A stretch of 64,000 nt of DNA, from assembly GCF_013408745.1 (NCBI RefSeq), contig NZ_JACCBJ010000001.1, positions 1,798,001-1,862,000 of the forward strand. Direction: 5' to 3'. Position 1 is the first letter of the stretch. Each line of letters opens with the position of its first letter. Both the position numbers and the translations under genes were made by a program. The DNA comes from Leifsonia soli (GTDB taxonomy: Bacteria > Actinomycetota > Actinomycetes > Actinomycetales > Microbacteriaceae). Below, one piece after another: positions 37,624 to 46,757 of this stretch. Below the pieces are notes generated by a model, which was not told where the DNA came from, did not search any database, and saw nothing but the letters and a program-made list of their open reading frames with translations.

Positions 37624-38052
37624 ATGGACGACATCGACGTACGGATCCTGGACGCTCTGCGCGCGGACGGCCGCGCCTCCATCACCTCCGTGGCGGAGGC
37701 GGCCCACGTGTCGCGCGCCAACGCCTACTCGCGGGTCTCGCGGCTGGTGTCGGACGGGGTCATCACCGGGTTCACCGCGAAGGTCGACCCGCGGCGATCG
37801 GGGCGCGCATCGTCGGCGTACGTGACGCTGCGGGTGGAACAGGCGGACTGGCACGACCTGAGGGAGCGGCTGCAGCGCATCCCGGAGGTGGAGCACTTCG
37901 CGCTGGTCGGCGGCGACTTCGACGTCATCCTGCTCGTGCGCGCCCGAGACAACGAGGACCTGCGCCGCGTCGTCCTCGAGGAGCTCACGGCGATCCCCTC
38001 GGTGCGCGACACCAAGACCTCCCTCGTCTTCGAGGACCACGACCTGCGATGA
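37624..38052 (+). CDS. Lrp/AsnC-family regulator
   Basis: 142 residues: winged HTH at the N-terminus (ILDALRADGRASITSVAEAAHVSRANAYSRVSRLVSDG) and the RAM ligand-binding domain (HDLRERLQRIPEVEHFALVGGDFDVILLV). Divergent from the dehydrogenase operon with 127 bases between, so it probably senses a branched-chain amino acid or oxoacid and controls that operon. Its stop overlaps the LtrA start (ATGA). Confidence 0.88.
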   Translation: MDDIDVRILDALRADGRASITSVAEAAHVSRANAYSRVSRLVSDGVITGFTAKVDPRRSGRASSAYVTLRVEQADWHDLRERLQRIPEVEHFALVGGDFDVILLVRARDNEDLRRVVLEELTAIPSVRDTKTSLVFEDHDLR

Positions 38053-39209
38053 GGATGGTCGGGAGCAGTGACCGCGACCCGGGCCGGGCCGACTGGATGG
38101 AGCTGTTCTTCGATCTGATCTTCGTGGCCCTGGTCGGCCAGCTGGCGCACGGCCTCCACGTGCATCCTGGCTTCGCGGCGATCGGGGTGTTCCTCGCCCT
38201 GTTCGCCGCGGTGTGGTGGGCGTGGGGCAACCTGACGTTCGTCGTCAACGTGTCGCGGCGGCTCACCCGGCGAGGGCTGTCGCTGGTGATGCTGCTGGCG
38301 ATGGTGGCGGTCGGTGCGATGGCCGTCGCCGCTCCCGAGGCGATCGGCGAGCGCGCCTGGCTCTTCGCGGCCGGGAACGCCGCGCTGCGGATCGTGCTGC
38401 TCGTCGCCTGGATCCGGCTGTCGTGGGCGGACGGGGTGGCCTCGCGCATCCGGATCAGCGTCTACAACGGTGTGACGGCGGTGCTCTGGCTGGTCTCCAT
38501 CCCGCTGCCGGAGCCGGCCGGCTACGTGCTGTGGGCGGTCGCGATCGCGCTCGAGGTCGTGCTGCTGGTCACGACGGCGTCGAGCTGGGCGTCCGGCGCG
38601 TTCGAGACGCTGAATGTGGACCACCTGTCGGAGCGGTTCGGGCTGCTGGTGATCATCGTCCTCGGCGAGTCCGTGCTGAGCATCGTGGCCGTGGTGAGCG
38701 AGTCGTGGACGGCGGGCGGTGCGCTCGTCGGCCTGCTGGGGCTGGTGATCGTGGCCGGGCTGGCGTGGACGTTCTTCCTCTACGGCGTCGACGTCATGCA
38801 CCAGGGGCTGGAACGGCTGCTCGCGCGCGGGGATGTGCGAGGCATCCGGGACACGGTGGCCTTCCTGCCGTTCCTGCTGCTGGCGGGGGTGACCGCGCTC
38901 TCCGGCGCGCTGTCGGCGGCGATCGAGCATCCCGCCGAACCGCTGCCGCTCGCCCTCTCGGTGTGCCTCGGGGGCGGGATCGCGCTGTTCTACTTCGCGA
39001 ACACGGTCATCTCCCGTCGCTACGGCGACGAGTGGCGGGTGGTGCTGCGCTGGGGCGTGCCGGCCGTCGTGCTGTCGCTGCTGCTGATCCCGCTTGGCGC
39101 GGTGCTCCCCGCCGCGGCGACGGTCGCGTGCGCCGTGCTCGTGCTCGCTTACAACGTCTCCGCCGCCGAGCGCACCTCCCGCCGCCGCGCCCGTGCCGCC
39201 TCCCTCTGA
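38049..39209 (+). CDS. Low temperature requirement protein A family
   Basis: 386 residues, with about ten or more membrane helices. The N-terminus WMELFFDLIFVALVGQLAHGL is the LtrA signature, and VDHLSERFGLLVIIVLGESVLSI repeats part of it in the middle. The function is not established. Coupled to the Lrp gene by ATGA. A long palindromic repeat follows 5 bases after the stop. Confidence 0.87.
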   Translation: MRMVGSSDRDPGRADWMELFFDLIFVALVGQLAHGLHVHPGFAAIGVFLALFAAVWWAWGNLTFVVNVSRRLTRRGLSLVMLLAMVAVGAMAVAAPEAIGERAWLFAAGNAALRIVLLVAWIRLSWADGVASRIRISVYNGVTAVLWLVSIPLPEPAGYVLWAVAIALEVVLLVTTASSWASGAFETLNVDHLSERFGLLVIIVLGESVLSIVAVVSESWTAGGALVGLLGLVIVAGLAWTFFLYGVDVMHQGLERLLARGDVRGIRDTVAFLPFLLLAGVTALSGALSAAIEHPAEPLPLALSVCLGGGIALFYFANTVISRRYGDEWRVVLRWGVPAVVLSLLLIPLGAVLPAAATVACAVLVLAYNVSAAERTSRRRARAASL

Positions 39210-39214
39210 CTCCG

Positions 39215-39288
39215 CCCACCGTCGAGTCCGCAAAGACTGCACGCTCGGGCGGCGTGTCGCGTGCAGTCTTTGCGGACTCGACGGTGGG
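39215..39288. repeat. Long palindromic repeat, copy 1
   Basis: A perfect 30-bp inverted repeat (39215-39244 with 39259-39288) around a 14-base loop. The arm begins CCCACCGTCGAGTCCGCAA. It lies just after the LtrA stop and before the phenylacetate promoter. A second copy with the same core is at 44729. It would form a very stable hairpin in RNA and act as a terminator in both directions. Confidence 0.9.
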
Positions 39289-39343
39289 GGATGGCGTGGG
39301 AGGCGGGTTGATTGCGCGGGCCGGGTCTGCGACGATGCAATTG

Positions 39344-39362
39344 CTGAACGATTGTTCGGTAA
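39344..39362. promoter_or_regulatory. Candidate TetR/PaaR operator 1
   Basis: CTGAACGATTGTTCGGTAA matches the site at 45450-45468 at 15 of 19 positions (CTGAACGAnnGnTCnGTAA) and lies 26 bases before the thiolase ATG. Both units of the phenylacetate pathway thus carry the same motif, which is probably bound by the TetR protein encoded between them. Confidence 0.7.
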
Positions 39363-39388
39363 TTCGTGGCGTCGAGGGAGAGGGCACG

Positions 39389-40573
39389 ATGGCGGAGGCC
39401 TACCTGGTCGACGGGGTGCGCACGCCGGTCGGCCGCTACGGCGGCGCGCTGGCGGGCGTCCGGCCCGACGACCTCGCGGCGCTGGTGGTCGGCGAGGTGG
39501 TCCGCCGCGCGGGCGTTCCCGGCGACGCGCTCGACGAGGTCGTGCTCGGCGCGGCCAACCAGGCGGGCGAGGACAACCGCAACGTCGCCCGGATGGCCGT
39601 GCTGCTCGCCGGACTGCCGGACGAGGTCCCGGCACTGACCGTCAACCGGCTATGCGCGTCGGGGCTGACCGCCGTCATCCAGGCCGCGCAGGGCATCCGG
39701 GCCGGCGACGCCGACCTCGTGGTCGCGGGCGGCGTCGAGTCGATGACCCGCGCTCCCTGGGTGCAGGGCAAGCCCGAGCGCGCCTACGCGAAGCCCGGCC
39801 CGCAGTACGACACCGCGATCGGCTGGCGCTTCACCAACCCCCGGCTGCTCGCGCGCGACAAGGCGACCTACACGATGCCCGAGACGGCGGAGGAGGTCGC
39901 GAGGATCGACGGCATCAGCCGCGAGGGCGCCGACGCCTTCGCTCTGCAGAGCCACCGGCGGGCGGCCGCGGCGGCCGATGCGGGCCGGTTCGACGCCGAG
40001 CTGCTCGCGGTCGACACCCCCGCAGGTCCGGTCGCGGCCGACGAGGGCATCCGTCGCGACACCAGCCTGGAGGCGCTCGCCCGCTTGAAGCCGGTTGTGG
40101 CCGGCGGCGTCGTCGTCACCGCTGGCAACTCCTCCCCGCTGAACGACGGCGCGTCCGCGGTCGTCGTCGCGAGCGCGGAGGCGGTCGAGCGGCACGGGCT
40201 GAAGCCGCGGGCACGTATCGTCGCCGCGGCGAGCGCCGGCGTCGCGCCCGAGGTCATGGGACTCGGCCCGGTGCCCGCAACGCGCAAAGCGCTCGCGCGA
40301 GCCGGCCTCGACGTCTCCGACCTGGGCGCCGTCGAGCTCAACGAAGCGTTCGCCAGCCAGGCGCTCGCCTGCATCCGCCGGCTCGGACTCGACCCCGCGA
40401 CCGTGAACGCCGACGGCGGCGCGATCGCCCTCGGCCACGCCCTGGGGTCGAGCGGGTCGCGCATCCTGGTCACCCTGCTCGGCCGGATGGAGCGCGAGGG
40501 CGCCCGCTACGGCCTCGCGACCATGTGCGTGGGCGTCGGGCAGGGCACCTCCCTCATCGTGGAGGCGGTATGA
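39389..40573 (+). CDS. paaJ: 3-oxoadipyl-CoA/acetyl-CoA thiolase (PaaJ/PcaF type)
   Basis: 394 residues: nucleophile Cys in VNRLCASGLTAV, GG(I/V)ESM, HAxGxSGxR-like GHALGSSGSRI and the second Cys in ATMCVGVGQGTS. It cleaves 3-oxoadipyl-CoA to acetyl-CoA and succinyl-CoA at the end of phenylacetate breakdown. ATG 39389 has GAGGGAGAGGG upstream; the frame is open far to the left but only as a shadow of the LtrA gene. First gene of the operon after the operator. Confidence 0.88.
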   Translation: MAEAYLVDGVRTPVGRYGGALAGVRPDDLAALVVGEVVRRAGVPGDALDEVVLGAANQAGEDNRNVARMAVLLAGLPDEVPALTVNRLCASGLTAVIQAAQGIRAGDADLVVAGGVESMTRAPWVQGKPERAYAKPGPQYDTAIGWRFTNPRLLARDKATYTMPETAEEVARIDGISREGADAFALQSHRRAAAAADAGRFDAELLAVDTPAGPVAADEGIRRDTSLEALARLKPVVAGGVVVTAGNSSPLNDGASAVVVASAEAVERHGLKPRARIVAAASAGVAPEVMGLGPVPATRKALARAGLDVSDLGAVELNEAFASQALACIRRLGLDPATVNADGGAIALGHALGSSGSRILVTLLGRMEREGARYGLATMCVGVGQGTSLIVEAV

Positions 40574-41316
40574 GCGACACCCGGAGGCTCACCGTGGCCG
40601 AGCTCCCCGACCGTGTGGTGGTGACCCTCGACCGGCCGGAGCGGCGCAACGCGATCGACCAGCGGATGGTGGACGAACTGCACGAGGTCTGCGACGCCCT
40701 GGAGCGCGCGCCGCGCATCCTGATCCTCACCGGCTCCGGTGGAGTGTTCGCGTCGGGCGCCGACATCGCACAGCTGCGCGAGCGCACCGCCGCGGACGCC
40801 GCAAGCGGCATCAACGACTCGGCGTTCACGCGGATCGCCGAGCTCCCCATGCCGGTCATCGCCGCCCTCGACGGGTACGCGCTCGGCGGCGGGGCCGAGC
40901 TCGCCTACGCAGCAGACCTGCGCATCGGCACGCCGCGAGTGCGGATCGGCAACCCGGAGACGGGTCTCGGGATCATCGCCGCCGCCGGCGCGCTCTGGCG
41001 GCTGCCCGCGCTCGTCGGCCTGCCGCTCGCGACCGAGCTCGTGCTGACCGGGCGCCTCCTGACCGGCGAGGAGGCCCTCGCCGCGGGTCTGGTGTCGTCG
41101 CTGCACGATCCGGACGAGCTGCTCGCCGCGGCGCACGCCCTCGCCGACCGGATCGCCGCGAACGATCCCCTGGCCACCCGCCACACCAAGCGCGTGCTGC
41201 GGGAGCCTGCCGACCGGCATCCCGCCGCCGAGCGCGAGGCGCAGGCCGAGCTGTTCGACTCTCCGGAGAAGCACCGGAGGATGACCGAGTTCCTGGAACG
41301 GAGGAGACGCACGTGA
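40570..41316 (+). CDS. paaF: Enoyl-CoA hydratase (PaaF-like)
   Basis: 248 residues of the crotonase fold: ASGADIAQL, ALDGYALGGGAELAYAADLR (oxyanion hole) and IGNPETGLGIIAAAGAL, with the catalytic Glu in NPETGLG. It hydrates the open-chain dehydroadipyl-CoA in the paa pathway. ATGA overlap with the thiolase and GTGA overlap with the next dehydrogenase. Confidence 0.83.
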   Translation: MSDTRRLTVAELPDRVVVTLDRPERRNAIDQRMVDELHEVCDALERAPRILILTGSGGVFASGADIAQLRERTAADAASGINDSAFTRIAELPMPVIAALDGYALGGGAELAYAADLRIGTPRVRIGNPETGLGIIAAAGALWRLPALVGLPLATELVLTGRLLTGEEALAAGLVSSLHDPDELLAAAHALADRIAANDPLATRHTKRVLREPADRHPAAEREAQAELFDSPEKHRRMTEFLERRRRT

Positions 41317-42212
41317 ACCACGCGGCACTGCCCGAGCGCGTCGCCGTCATCGGCGGCGGCCGGATGGGCGCGGGCATCGCGCACGCCTTTCTGATGGCGG
41401 GCGCCGAGGTGGTCGTGATCGAACGGGACGCGTCGGCCGCGGCGGAGGCGCGCGACCGTATCCTCGCCGCAGTGGAGGGCAGCGTCCGTCGCGGCGCCGC
41501 ACCGCCCGACCCGGAGAGCCTGCTGGTCACCGTCACCTGGGAGGCGCTCAACGGCGCCGGGCTGGCCGTCGAGGCGGTGCCAGAGCTGGTCGGCCTCAAG
41601 CGCGAGGCCCTGCGGCGGGCCGAGGACCTGCTGCCCGTGGATGCGGTGCTCGCGACCAACACCTCATCCCTGTCGATCGACGTGCTGGCCGAGGGGCTGC
41701 AGCGACCGGGCGCGTTCCTCGGAATGCACTTCTTCAACCCCGTGCCCGCCTCCACCCTCGTGGAGCTCGTGACCGGGACGGCGACCGCGACGACCGCCGC
41801 CGAAGCCGCGGAGGGCTGGGTCGCCGCGATCGGCAAGACGCCGATCACCGTGCGCGACTCCCCCGGCTTCGCCTCGTCGCGACTCGGCGTGCTGCTCGGA
41901 CTGGAGGCGATCCGGATGGTGGAGGAGGGCGTCGCGACGCCCGAGGACATCGACACGGCGATGACGCTCGGCTACAAGCATCCGGTCGGGCCGCTCCGGC
42001 TCACCGACATCGTCGGGCTGGACGTGCGCCTCGACATCGCCGAGTACCTCTCGCGCGAGCTCGGGCCGCGGTTCGAGCCGCCGGAGCTGCTGCGGCGGAT
42101 GGCCGCCGAGGGGATGCTCGGGCGGAAGTCGGGACGCGGCTTCTACGACTGGACCGAGGGCGATGAACCCGGGGACGCTCCCGGCTCCTCTACCGCTCCG
42201 GAGCGTCGATGA
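41313..42212 (+). CDS. paaH: 3-hydroxyacyl-CoA dehydrogenase (PaaH-like)
   Basis: 299 residues: NAD site VAVIGGGRMGAGIAHAF, NTSSLSIDVLAEGLQRPGAFLGMHFFNP (catalytic His) and a C-terminal helical domain with YKHPVGPLRLTDIVGLDVRLDI. It oxidises 3-hydroxyadipyl-CoA. GTG start overlaps the hydratase stop. The last 23 bases overlap the opposite PaaI gene. Confidence 0.88.
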   Translation: MNHAALPERVAVIGGGRMGAGIAHAFLMAGAEVVVIERDASAAAEARDRILAAVEGSVRRGAAPPDPESLLVTVTWEALNGAGLAVEAVPELVGLKREALRRAEDLLPVDAVLATNTSSLSIDVLAEGLQRPGAFLGMHFFNPVPASTLVELVTGTATATTAAEAAEGWVAAIGKTPITVRDSPGFASSRLGVLLGLEAIRMVEEGVATPEDIDTAMTLGYKHPVGPLRLTDIVGLDVRLDIAEYLSRELGPRFEPPELLRRMAAEGMLGRKSGRGFYDWTEGDEPGDAPGSSTAPERR

Positions 42213-42591
42213 TGAGGTTGGTGATGCGCGCCGTGCAGAGCCGGTTGCCCTCCTCGTCGGTGATGACGATCTCGTGCGACGCGATCGTGCGGCCGAGCCG
42301 GATCGCCGTCGCGACCCCCGTCACGAGGCCCGAGCGCGCCGACCGGTGGTGGGTCGCGTTGATGTCGATGCCGACCGCACTGCGCCCCGGCCCGGCATGG
42401 ATGACGGCCGCCCACGATCCCAGCGCCTCCGCGAACGCGACGGACGCCCCGCCGTGCAGCAGCCCGAACGACTGGCGGTTGCCCTCCACCGGCATCGTCG
42501 CCACGACGCGCTCCGCGGACTGCTCCAGGATGCGCACGCCCATCTTCGTGTCGAGCTCGCCCAGTTCGATCGTCCAGTCGCCGTCGGCCAT
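42190..42591 (-). CDS. paaI: PaaI-type hotdog thioesterase
   Basis: 133 residues with the hotdog fold: RQSFGLLHGGASVAFAEALGSWAA contains the HGG motif and catalytic region, followed by DINATHHRSARSG. In other bacteria PaaI releases CoA from dead-end ring products such as 2-hydroxyphenylacetyl-CoA. It is on the opposite strand to its neighbours, 75 bases from the divergent paaZ. Confidence 0.87.
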   Translation of the reverse strand: MADGDWTIELGELDTKMGVRILEQSAERVVATMPVEGNRQSFGLLHGGASVAFAEALGSWAAVIHAGPGRSAVGIDINATHHRSARSGLVTGVATAIRLGRTIASHEIVITDEEGNRLCTARITNLIIDAPER

Positions 42592-42666
42592 GCCGTCAGC
42601 TTACGCATCCACCGTGCCCGCCTCATCCACCGCATCCCGCATCCCTCGCCCCGAAGGAGCCCGCCC

Positions 42667-44715
42667 ATGATCCTGCCCAGCTACCTCCGCGACGGATGGT
42701 GGACGCCCGACACGGAGGAGGGCGCGGCCGACGTGCTCGACGCCTCCACGGGCGAGCTCGTCACCCGGGTCAGCACGGCCGGCCTCGACCTCGCCGACGC
42801 ACTGGAGCACGCCAGGACCGTGGGCCAGCGCTCCCTCGGCGCGCTCACCTTCCATCAGCGCGCCCTGCTGCTCAAGCAGCTCGCCCAGGCGCTGACCGAG
42901 CGCAAGGACGAGCTGTACGCGCTGTCGGCGCAGGCCGGCGCCACCCGGGCCGACGCTTGGATAGACGTCGACGGCGGCATCGGCGCGATGTTCACCTACG
43001 GCTCGAAGGGCCGGCGCGAGCTCGCGAACGCCCAGGTCGTGCTCGACGGCCCGGCGGAGCAGCTGTCGAAGGACGGCAGCTTCCTCGGCCGCCACGTCTA
43101 CACGCGCCTGCCGGGTGTCGCGGTGCAGATCAACGCCTTCAACTTCCCGGTGTGGGGGATGCTCGAGAAGCTGGCGCCCTCCTTCCTCGCCGGGATGCCG
43201 ACCCTGGTGAAGCCGGCGACCCCGACGGCGTTCGTGGCCGAGGCCGCCCTGCGGATCATGGTCGAGTCCGGGCTCCTGCCCGCGGGCTCCCTGCAGCTGG
43301 TGAGCGGATCGGTCCCCGACCTGTTCGACCATGTGCGGCTCGGCGACCTGGTCGCGTTCACCGGGTCGGCATCCACCGCCGAGCGCCTGAAGGCGCACGC
43401 GTCCGTGCAGACCGGCGGGGTGCGGTTCACCAGCGAGACCGACTCGATCAACGCGTCGGTGCTCGGCCCGGACGCCGTCACCGGGACACCCGAGTTCGAC
43501 GCATACGTGAAAGGGCTGGTCGTCGAGATGACGGCGAAGTCCGGGCAGAAGTGCACGGCCATCCGCCGGGCGATCGTCCCAGCTCCCCTGGCGGACGACG
43601 TGATCGCCGCCGTTCGCGACCGCATCGCCTCCCGCGTCGTGATCGGCGACCCGCGCGCCGAGGGCGTGACGATGGGACCGCTCGCCTCGCGCACGCAACG
43701 CGAGGAGGTGCTGCGGCAGGTCGGCCGGCTGGTCGCCGCCGGCGGCGAGCTGGTGCTGGGAGGGCTCGACCAGCCGACCGTCGTGCGCGCCGACGGCACG
43801 ACCGGAGCCGTCCTAGAGGGTGCGTTCGTCGCCCCGGTGCTGCTGCGCTTCGCCGACGCGTGGACGCCGGAAGCGCACACCGTCGAAGCCTTCGGGCCGG
43901 TCGCCAGCGTCCTGTCCTACGACACGGCGGAGGAGGCGGTGGCGCTCGTCGCCCGCGGCGGCGGGTCCCTCGTCACCAGCGTCGCGACGCACGACCCCGC
44001 GTTCGCGCGCGCGTTCGTGCTGGGCTCTGCGGCCTACAACGGCCGCATCCTCGTGCTCGACCGCGACGACGCGCGCACCTCGACCGGGCACGGCTCGCCG
44101 ATGCCGCATCTGGTGCACGGCGGTCCGGGTCGGGCGGGAGGCGGCGAGGAGCTCGGCGGCATCCGCGCGGTGCTGCACCACATGCAGCGGACCGCGCTGC
44201 AGGGGTCGCCGGATCTGCTCACCGCGATCACCGGGGTGTGGCATCCCGGCGCCGCCGCGTCGCCGGAGCCGCCGCATCCCTTCCGCAAGTCGCTGGCGAC
44301 CCTGCGGATCGGCGACCAGGTGCAGTCCGAATCGCGGCGCGTGACCCTCGACGACATCGAGACGTTCGCGACGTTCACCGGCGACACGTTCTATGCGCAC
44401 ATGGATGAGGAGGCGGCGGCCGCGAACCCGTTCTTCCCCGGCCGGGTGGCGCACGGCTACCTGCTGGTGTCGTGGGCGGCCGGGCTGTTCGTCGACCCCG
44501 CGCCTGGGCCGGTGCTCGCGAACTACGGGCTGGAGGACCTGCGGTTCCTGACGCCCGTCGTTCCCGGCGACAGCATCCGCGTCACCCTGACGGCCAAGCA
44601 GATCACGCCGCGCGAGACCGACGACTACGGCGAGGTGCGGTGGGATGCACGCATCCAGAACCAGCACAACGAGCTCGTCGCCACCTACGACGTCCTCACC
44701 CTCGTCGCCAAATAG
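42667..44715 (+). CDS. paaZ: Bifunctional oxepin-CoA hydrolase/aldehyde dehydrogenase
   Basis: 682 residues. Residues 1-520 are an aldehyde dehydrogenase with Glu257 (FTSETDS) and catalytic Cys296 (SGQKCTAI). The C-terminal part (about 530-682) is a MaoC-like (R)-hydratase with FTGDTFYAHMDEEAAAANPFFPGRVAHGYL. PaaZ opens oxepin-CoA and oxidises the aldehyde. ATG 42667 follows CGAAGGAG. It is the last of its run; the palindromic repeat follows. Confidence 0.93.
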   Translation: MILPSYLRDGWWTPDTEEGAADVLDASTGELVTRVSTAGLDLADALEHARTVGQRSLGALTFHQRALLLKQLAQALTERKDELYALSAQAGATRADAWIDVDGGIGAMFTYGSKGRRELANAQVVLDGPAEQLSKDGSFLGRHVYTRLPGVAVQINAFNFPVWGMLEKLAPSFLAGMPTLVKPATPTAFVAEAALRIMVESGLLPAGSLQLVSGSVPDLFDHVRLGDLVAFTGSASTAERLKAHASVQTGGVRFTSETDSINASVLGPDAVTGTPEFDAYVKGLVVEMTAKSGQKCTAIRRAIVPAPLADDVIAAVRDRIASRVVIGDPRAEGVTMGPLASRTQREEVLRQVGRLVAAGGELVLGGLDQPTVVRADGTTGAVLEGAFVAPVLLRFADAWTPEAHTVEAFGPVASVLSYDTAEEAVALVARGGGSLVTSVATHDPAFARAFVLGSAAYNGRILVLDRDDARTSTGHGSPMPHLVHGGPGRAGGGEELGGIRAVLHHMQRTALQGSPDLLTAITGVWHPGAAASPEPPHPFRKSLATLRIGDQVQSESRRVTLDDIETFATFTGDTFYAHMDEEAAAANPFFPGRVAHGYLLVSWAAGLFVDPAPGPVLANYGLEDLRFLTPVVPGDSIRVTLTAKQITPRETDDYGEVRWDARIQNQHNELVATYDVLTLVAK

Positions 44716-44728
44716 CCCCGTCCCCAGC

Positions 44729-44804
44729 CCCCACCGTCGAGTCCGCAATCTTTGCACGCTGAAGCCCCCGAAAACGTGCAAAGTTTGCGGACTCGACGGT
44801 GGGG
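44729..44804. repeat. Long palindromic repeat, copy 2
   Basis: Arms 44729-44758 and 44775-44804, 29 of 30 bases paired, loop 16 bases. It shares the core CCCACCGTCGAGTCCGCAA and TGCACG with copy 1 but differs between them. It lies between the paaZ and TetR genes, which converge, and probably ends both transcripts. Confidence 0.88.
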
Positions 44805-44817
44805 CGGAGGGGCGGGG

Positions 44818-45411
44818 TCAGCGGAGGGCGAGGGCGAGGATGGTGTCGGCGAGGTCGTCGGGGGTCAGCGGGCCCGCGGGGGTGTACCACTCGGTGAGGG
44901 AGTTGATCATCCCGAAGAGCAGGCGCGCAACGACGGCCGGGTCCGCATCCGTACGCAGGGAGCCCTCGGCCCGCGCCTCCGCCACCAGCTCGGCGACCGC
45001 GTGGTCGAACGCGCGACGACGGGCGAGCGCCGCCCGCTCCACGTCGGTGTTGCCGCGGACGCGCAGGAGCAGCGTCACATACGGCAGCCGGTCGGCGAGC
45101 ACCCGGACCGCCCCGCGCAGCACGAAGGCCAGCCGGTCGGAGGCCGCCCCCGTCGTCGCCTCGGGCGCCCGCAGCACCCCCTCCAGCCCGTCGAGCGCTT
45201 CGTCGAGCGCCAGGCCGAGCAGCTCGTCCTTGGAGGCGACGTGGTGGTAGATCGCGGACTTCGACAGGCCGAGCCGGTCGGCGAGCATCCCGATGGAGGT
45301 CGCGTCGTAGCCGTGCTCGTTGAACGCGGCGACCGCGACCTCGAGGATCCCCCGCTGGTCGTAGCCGGGCCGCCCTCGGCGCAGGGCGTCGGAGCGCAGC
45401 GTCTCGGTCAC
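44818..45411 (-). CDS. paaR: TetR-family regulator of phenylacetate genes
   Basis: 197 residues: HTH in the first 60 (GILEVAVAAFNEHGYDATSIGMLADRLGLSKSAIYHHVASK) and a C-terminal ligand-binding domain. Divergent from paaA, with an operator and a TATACT box (45446-45451) between them; a similar operator precedes paaJ. It is probably an aromatic-CoA-responsive repressor, by analogy with PaaR of Corynebacterium. GTG 45411 is chosen; the longer frame is a shadow of paaA. Confidence 0.85.
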   Translation of the reverse strand: MTETLRSDALRRGRPGYDQRGILEVAVAAFNEHGYDATSIGMLADRLGLSKSAIYHHVASKDELLGLALDEALDGLEGVLRAPEATTGAASDRLAFVLRGAVRVLADRLPYVTLLLRVRGNTDVERAALARRRAFDHAVAELVAEARAEGSLRTDADPAVVARLLFGMINSLTEWYTPAGPLTPDDLADTILALALR

Positions 45412-45449
45412 GCGCCCAGTCTGGCACGCGCGCCCGTCCGACGGATATA

Positions 45450-45468
45450 CTGAACGAACGATCAGTAA
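45450..45468. promoter_or_regulatory. Candidate TetR/PaaR operator 2, overlapping the paaA promoter
   Basis: CTGAACGAACGATCAGTAA begins at the end of TATACT (45446-45451), a good -10 for paaA, so binding would block transcription. ACTGA and TCAGT form inverted half-sites around CG-rich bases. Confidence 0.75.
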
Positions 45469-45495
45469 ATAGTGATCGCGATGGGAGGGTCGACG

Positions 45496-46473
45496 ATGAC
45501 CACCACAACAGCCGACACGGCGTCCGAGACGGACGGCCGGGCCCGCTTCGACGAGCTCATCGCCGCCGACTCCCGCGTCGAGCCGCGCGACTGGATGCCC
45601 GACGACTACCGCCGCACCCTCATCCGGCAGATGTCGCAGCACGCCCACTCGGAGATCATCGGGATGCAGCCAGAGGCCAACTGGATCACGCGCGCTCCGA
45701 GCCTGAAGCGCAAGGCCATCCTCATGGCGAAGGTGCAGGACGAGGCGGGCCACGGCCTCTACCTGTACTCGGCGACGGAGACCCTCGGCGTCACCCGCGA
45801 CGAGCTCACCGAGCAGCTGCTCTCCGGCCGCGCCAAGTACTCCTCGATCTTCAACTACCCCACGCTCAGCTGGGCCGACATCGGCGCGATCGGCTGGCTG
45901 GTCGACGGCGCAGCGATCTGCAACCAGGTGCCGCTGTGCCGCTGCTCCTACGCCCCCTATGGCCGCGCCATGGTCCGCATCTGCAAAGAGGAGTCCTTCC
46001 ACCAGCGGCAGGGCTTCGAGATCCTGCTCACCCTGATGCGCGGCACCCCCGAGCAGCAGCGGATGGCACAGGATGCGGTGGACCGCTGGTACTGGCCGTC
46101 GCTGATGATGTTCGGCCCGCCCGACGGCGACTCGCCCAACTCGGCGCGTTCGATGGCGTGGAAGATCAAGCGGTTCTCGAACGACGACCTGCGCCAGCGG
46201 TTCGTCGCCATGCTCGTGCCGCAGGCGGAGGCGCTGGGCGTCACGCTGCCCGACCCGGACCTCCGCTGGAACGAGGAGCGCCAGGCCTACGACCTCGGCC
46301 CGATCGACTGGAGCGAGCTGCAGGAGGTCATCGCCGGCCGCGGCGTCTGCAACGCGCAGCGCCTGCAGCGTCGGCGCGAGGCGCACGAGGACGGCCGCTG
46401 GGTCCGCGAGGCCGCAGCCGCCTACGCCGAGAAGCAGCGCGCCGCGCGCGCGAGCGCGGAGGCCGTCGCATGA
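45496..46473 (+). CDS. paaA: Phenylacetyl-CoA epoxidase subunit A
   Basis: 325 residues, the catalytic subunit of the multicomponent epoxidase, which has a di-iron four-helix bundle. Glu/His ligands are visible in [14 protein letters not shown] and [12 protein letters not shown], and [20 protein letters not shown] is diagnostic. ATG 45496 is preferred to 45472 because GGGAGGG lies seven bases upstream. First gene of paaABCDE; ATGA overlap with paaB. Confidence 0.95.
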   Translation: MTTTTADTASETDGRARFDELIAADSRVEPRDWMPDDYRRTLIRQMSQHAHSEIIGMQPEANWITRAPSLKRKAILMAKVQDEAGHGLYLYSATETLGVTRDELTEQLLSGRAKYSSIFNYPTLSWADIGAIGWLVDGAAICNQVPLCRCSYAPYGRAMVRICKEESFHQRQGFEILLTLMRGTPEQQRMAQDAVDRWYWPSLMMFGPPDGDSPNSARSMAWKIKRFSNDDLRQRFVAMLVPQAEALGVTLPDPDLRWNEERQAYDLGPIDWSELQEVIAGRGVCNAQRLQRRREAHEDGRWVREAAAAYAEKQRAARASAEAVA

Positions 46474-46757
46474 CCGCGGAGCCGTGGCCGCTGTGGGAGG
46501 TCTTCGTGCGGGCCTCGCGCGGGCTCAGCCATGTGCACGTCGGCTCCCTGCACGCTCCGGATGAGGAGCTCGCGGTGCGCAATGCCCGCGACCTGTACAC
46601 CCGGCGGGGCGAGGGCGTCTCGATCTGGGTGGTGCGCTCCGACCGGATCACCGCGAGCGACCCCGACGCGAAGGACGCCTTCTTCACCGCACCGGAGGGC
46701 AAGAACTTCCGCCACGCCACCTACTACACCGCCGCCGATGGGGTGAAGCACCTGTGA
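46470..46757 (+). CDS. paaB: Phenylacetyl-CoA epoxidase subunit B
   Basis: 95 residues: [40 protein letters not shown] and FRHATYY. PaaB is the small bridging subunit of the PaaAC core. Overlaps paaA and paaC by ATGA and GTGA. Confidence 0.94.
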   Translation: MTAEPWPLWEVFVRASRGLSHVHVGSLHAPDEELAVRNARDLYTRRGEGVSIWVVRSDRITASDPDAKDAFFTAPEGKNFRHATYYTAADGVKHL

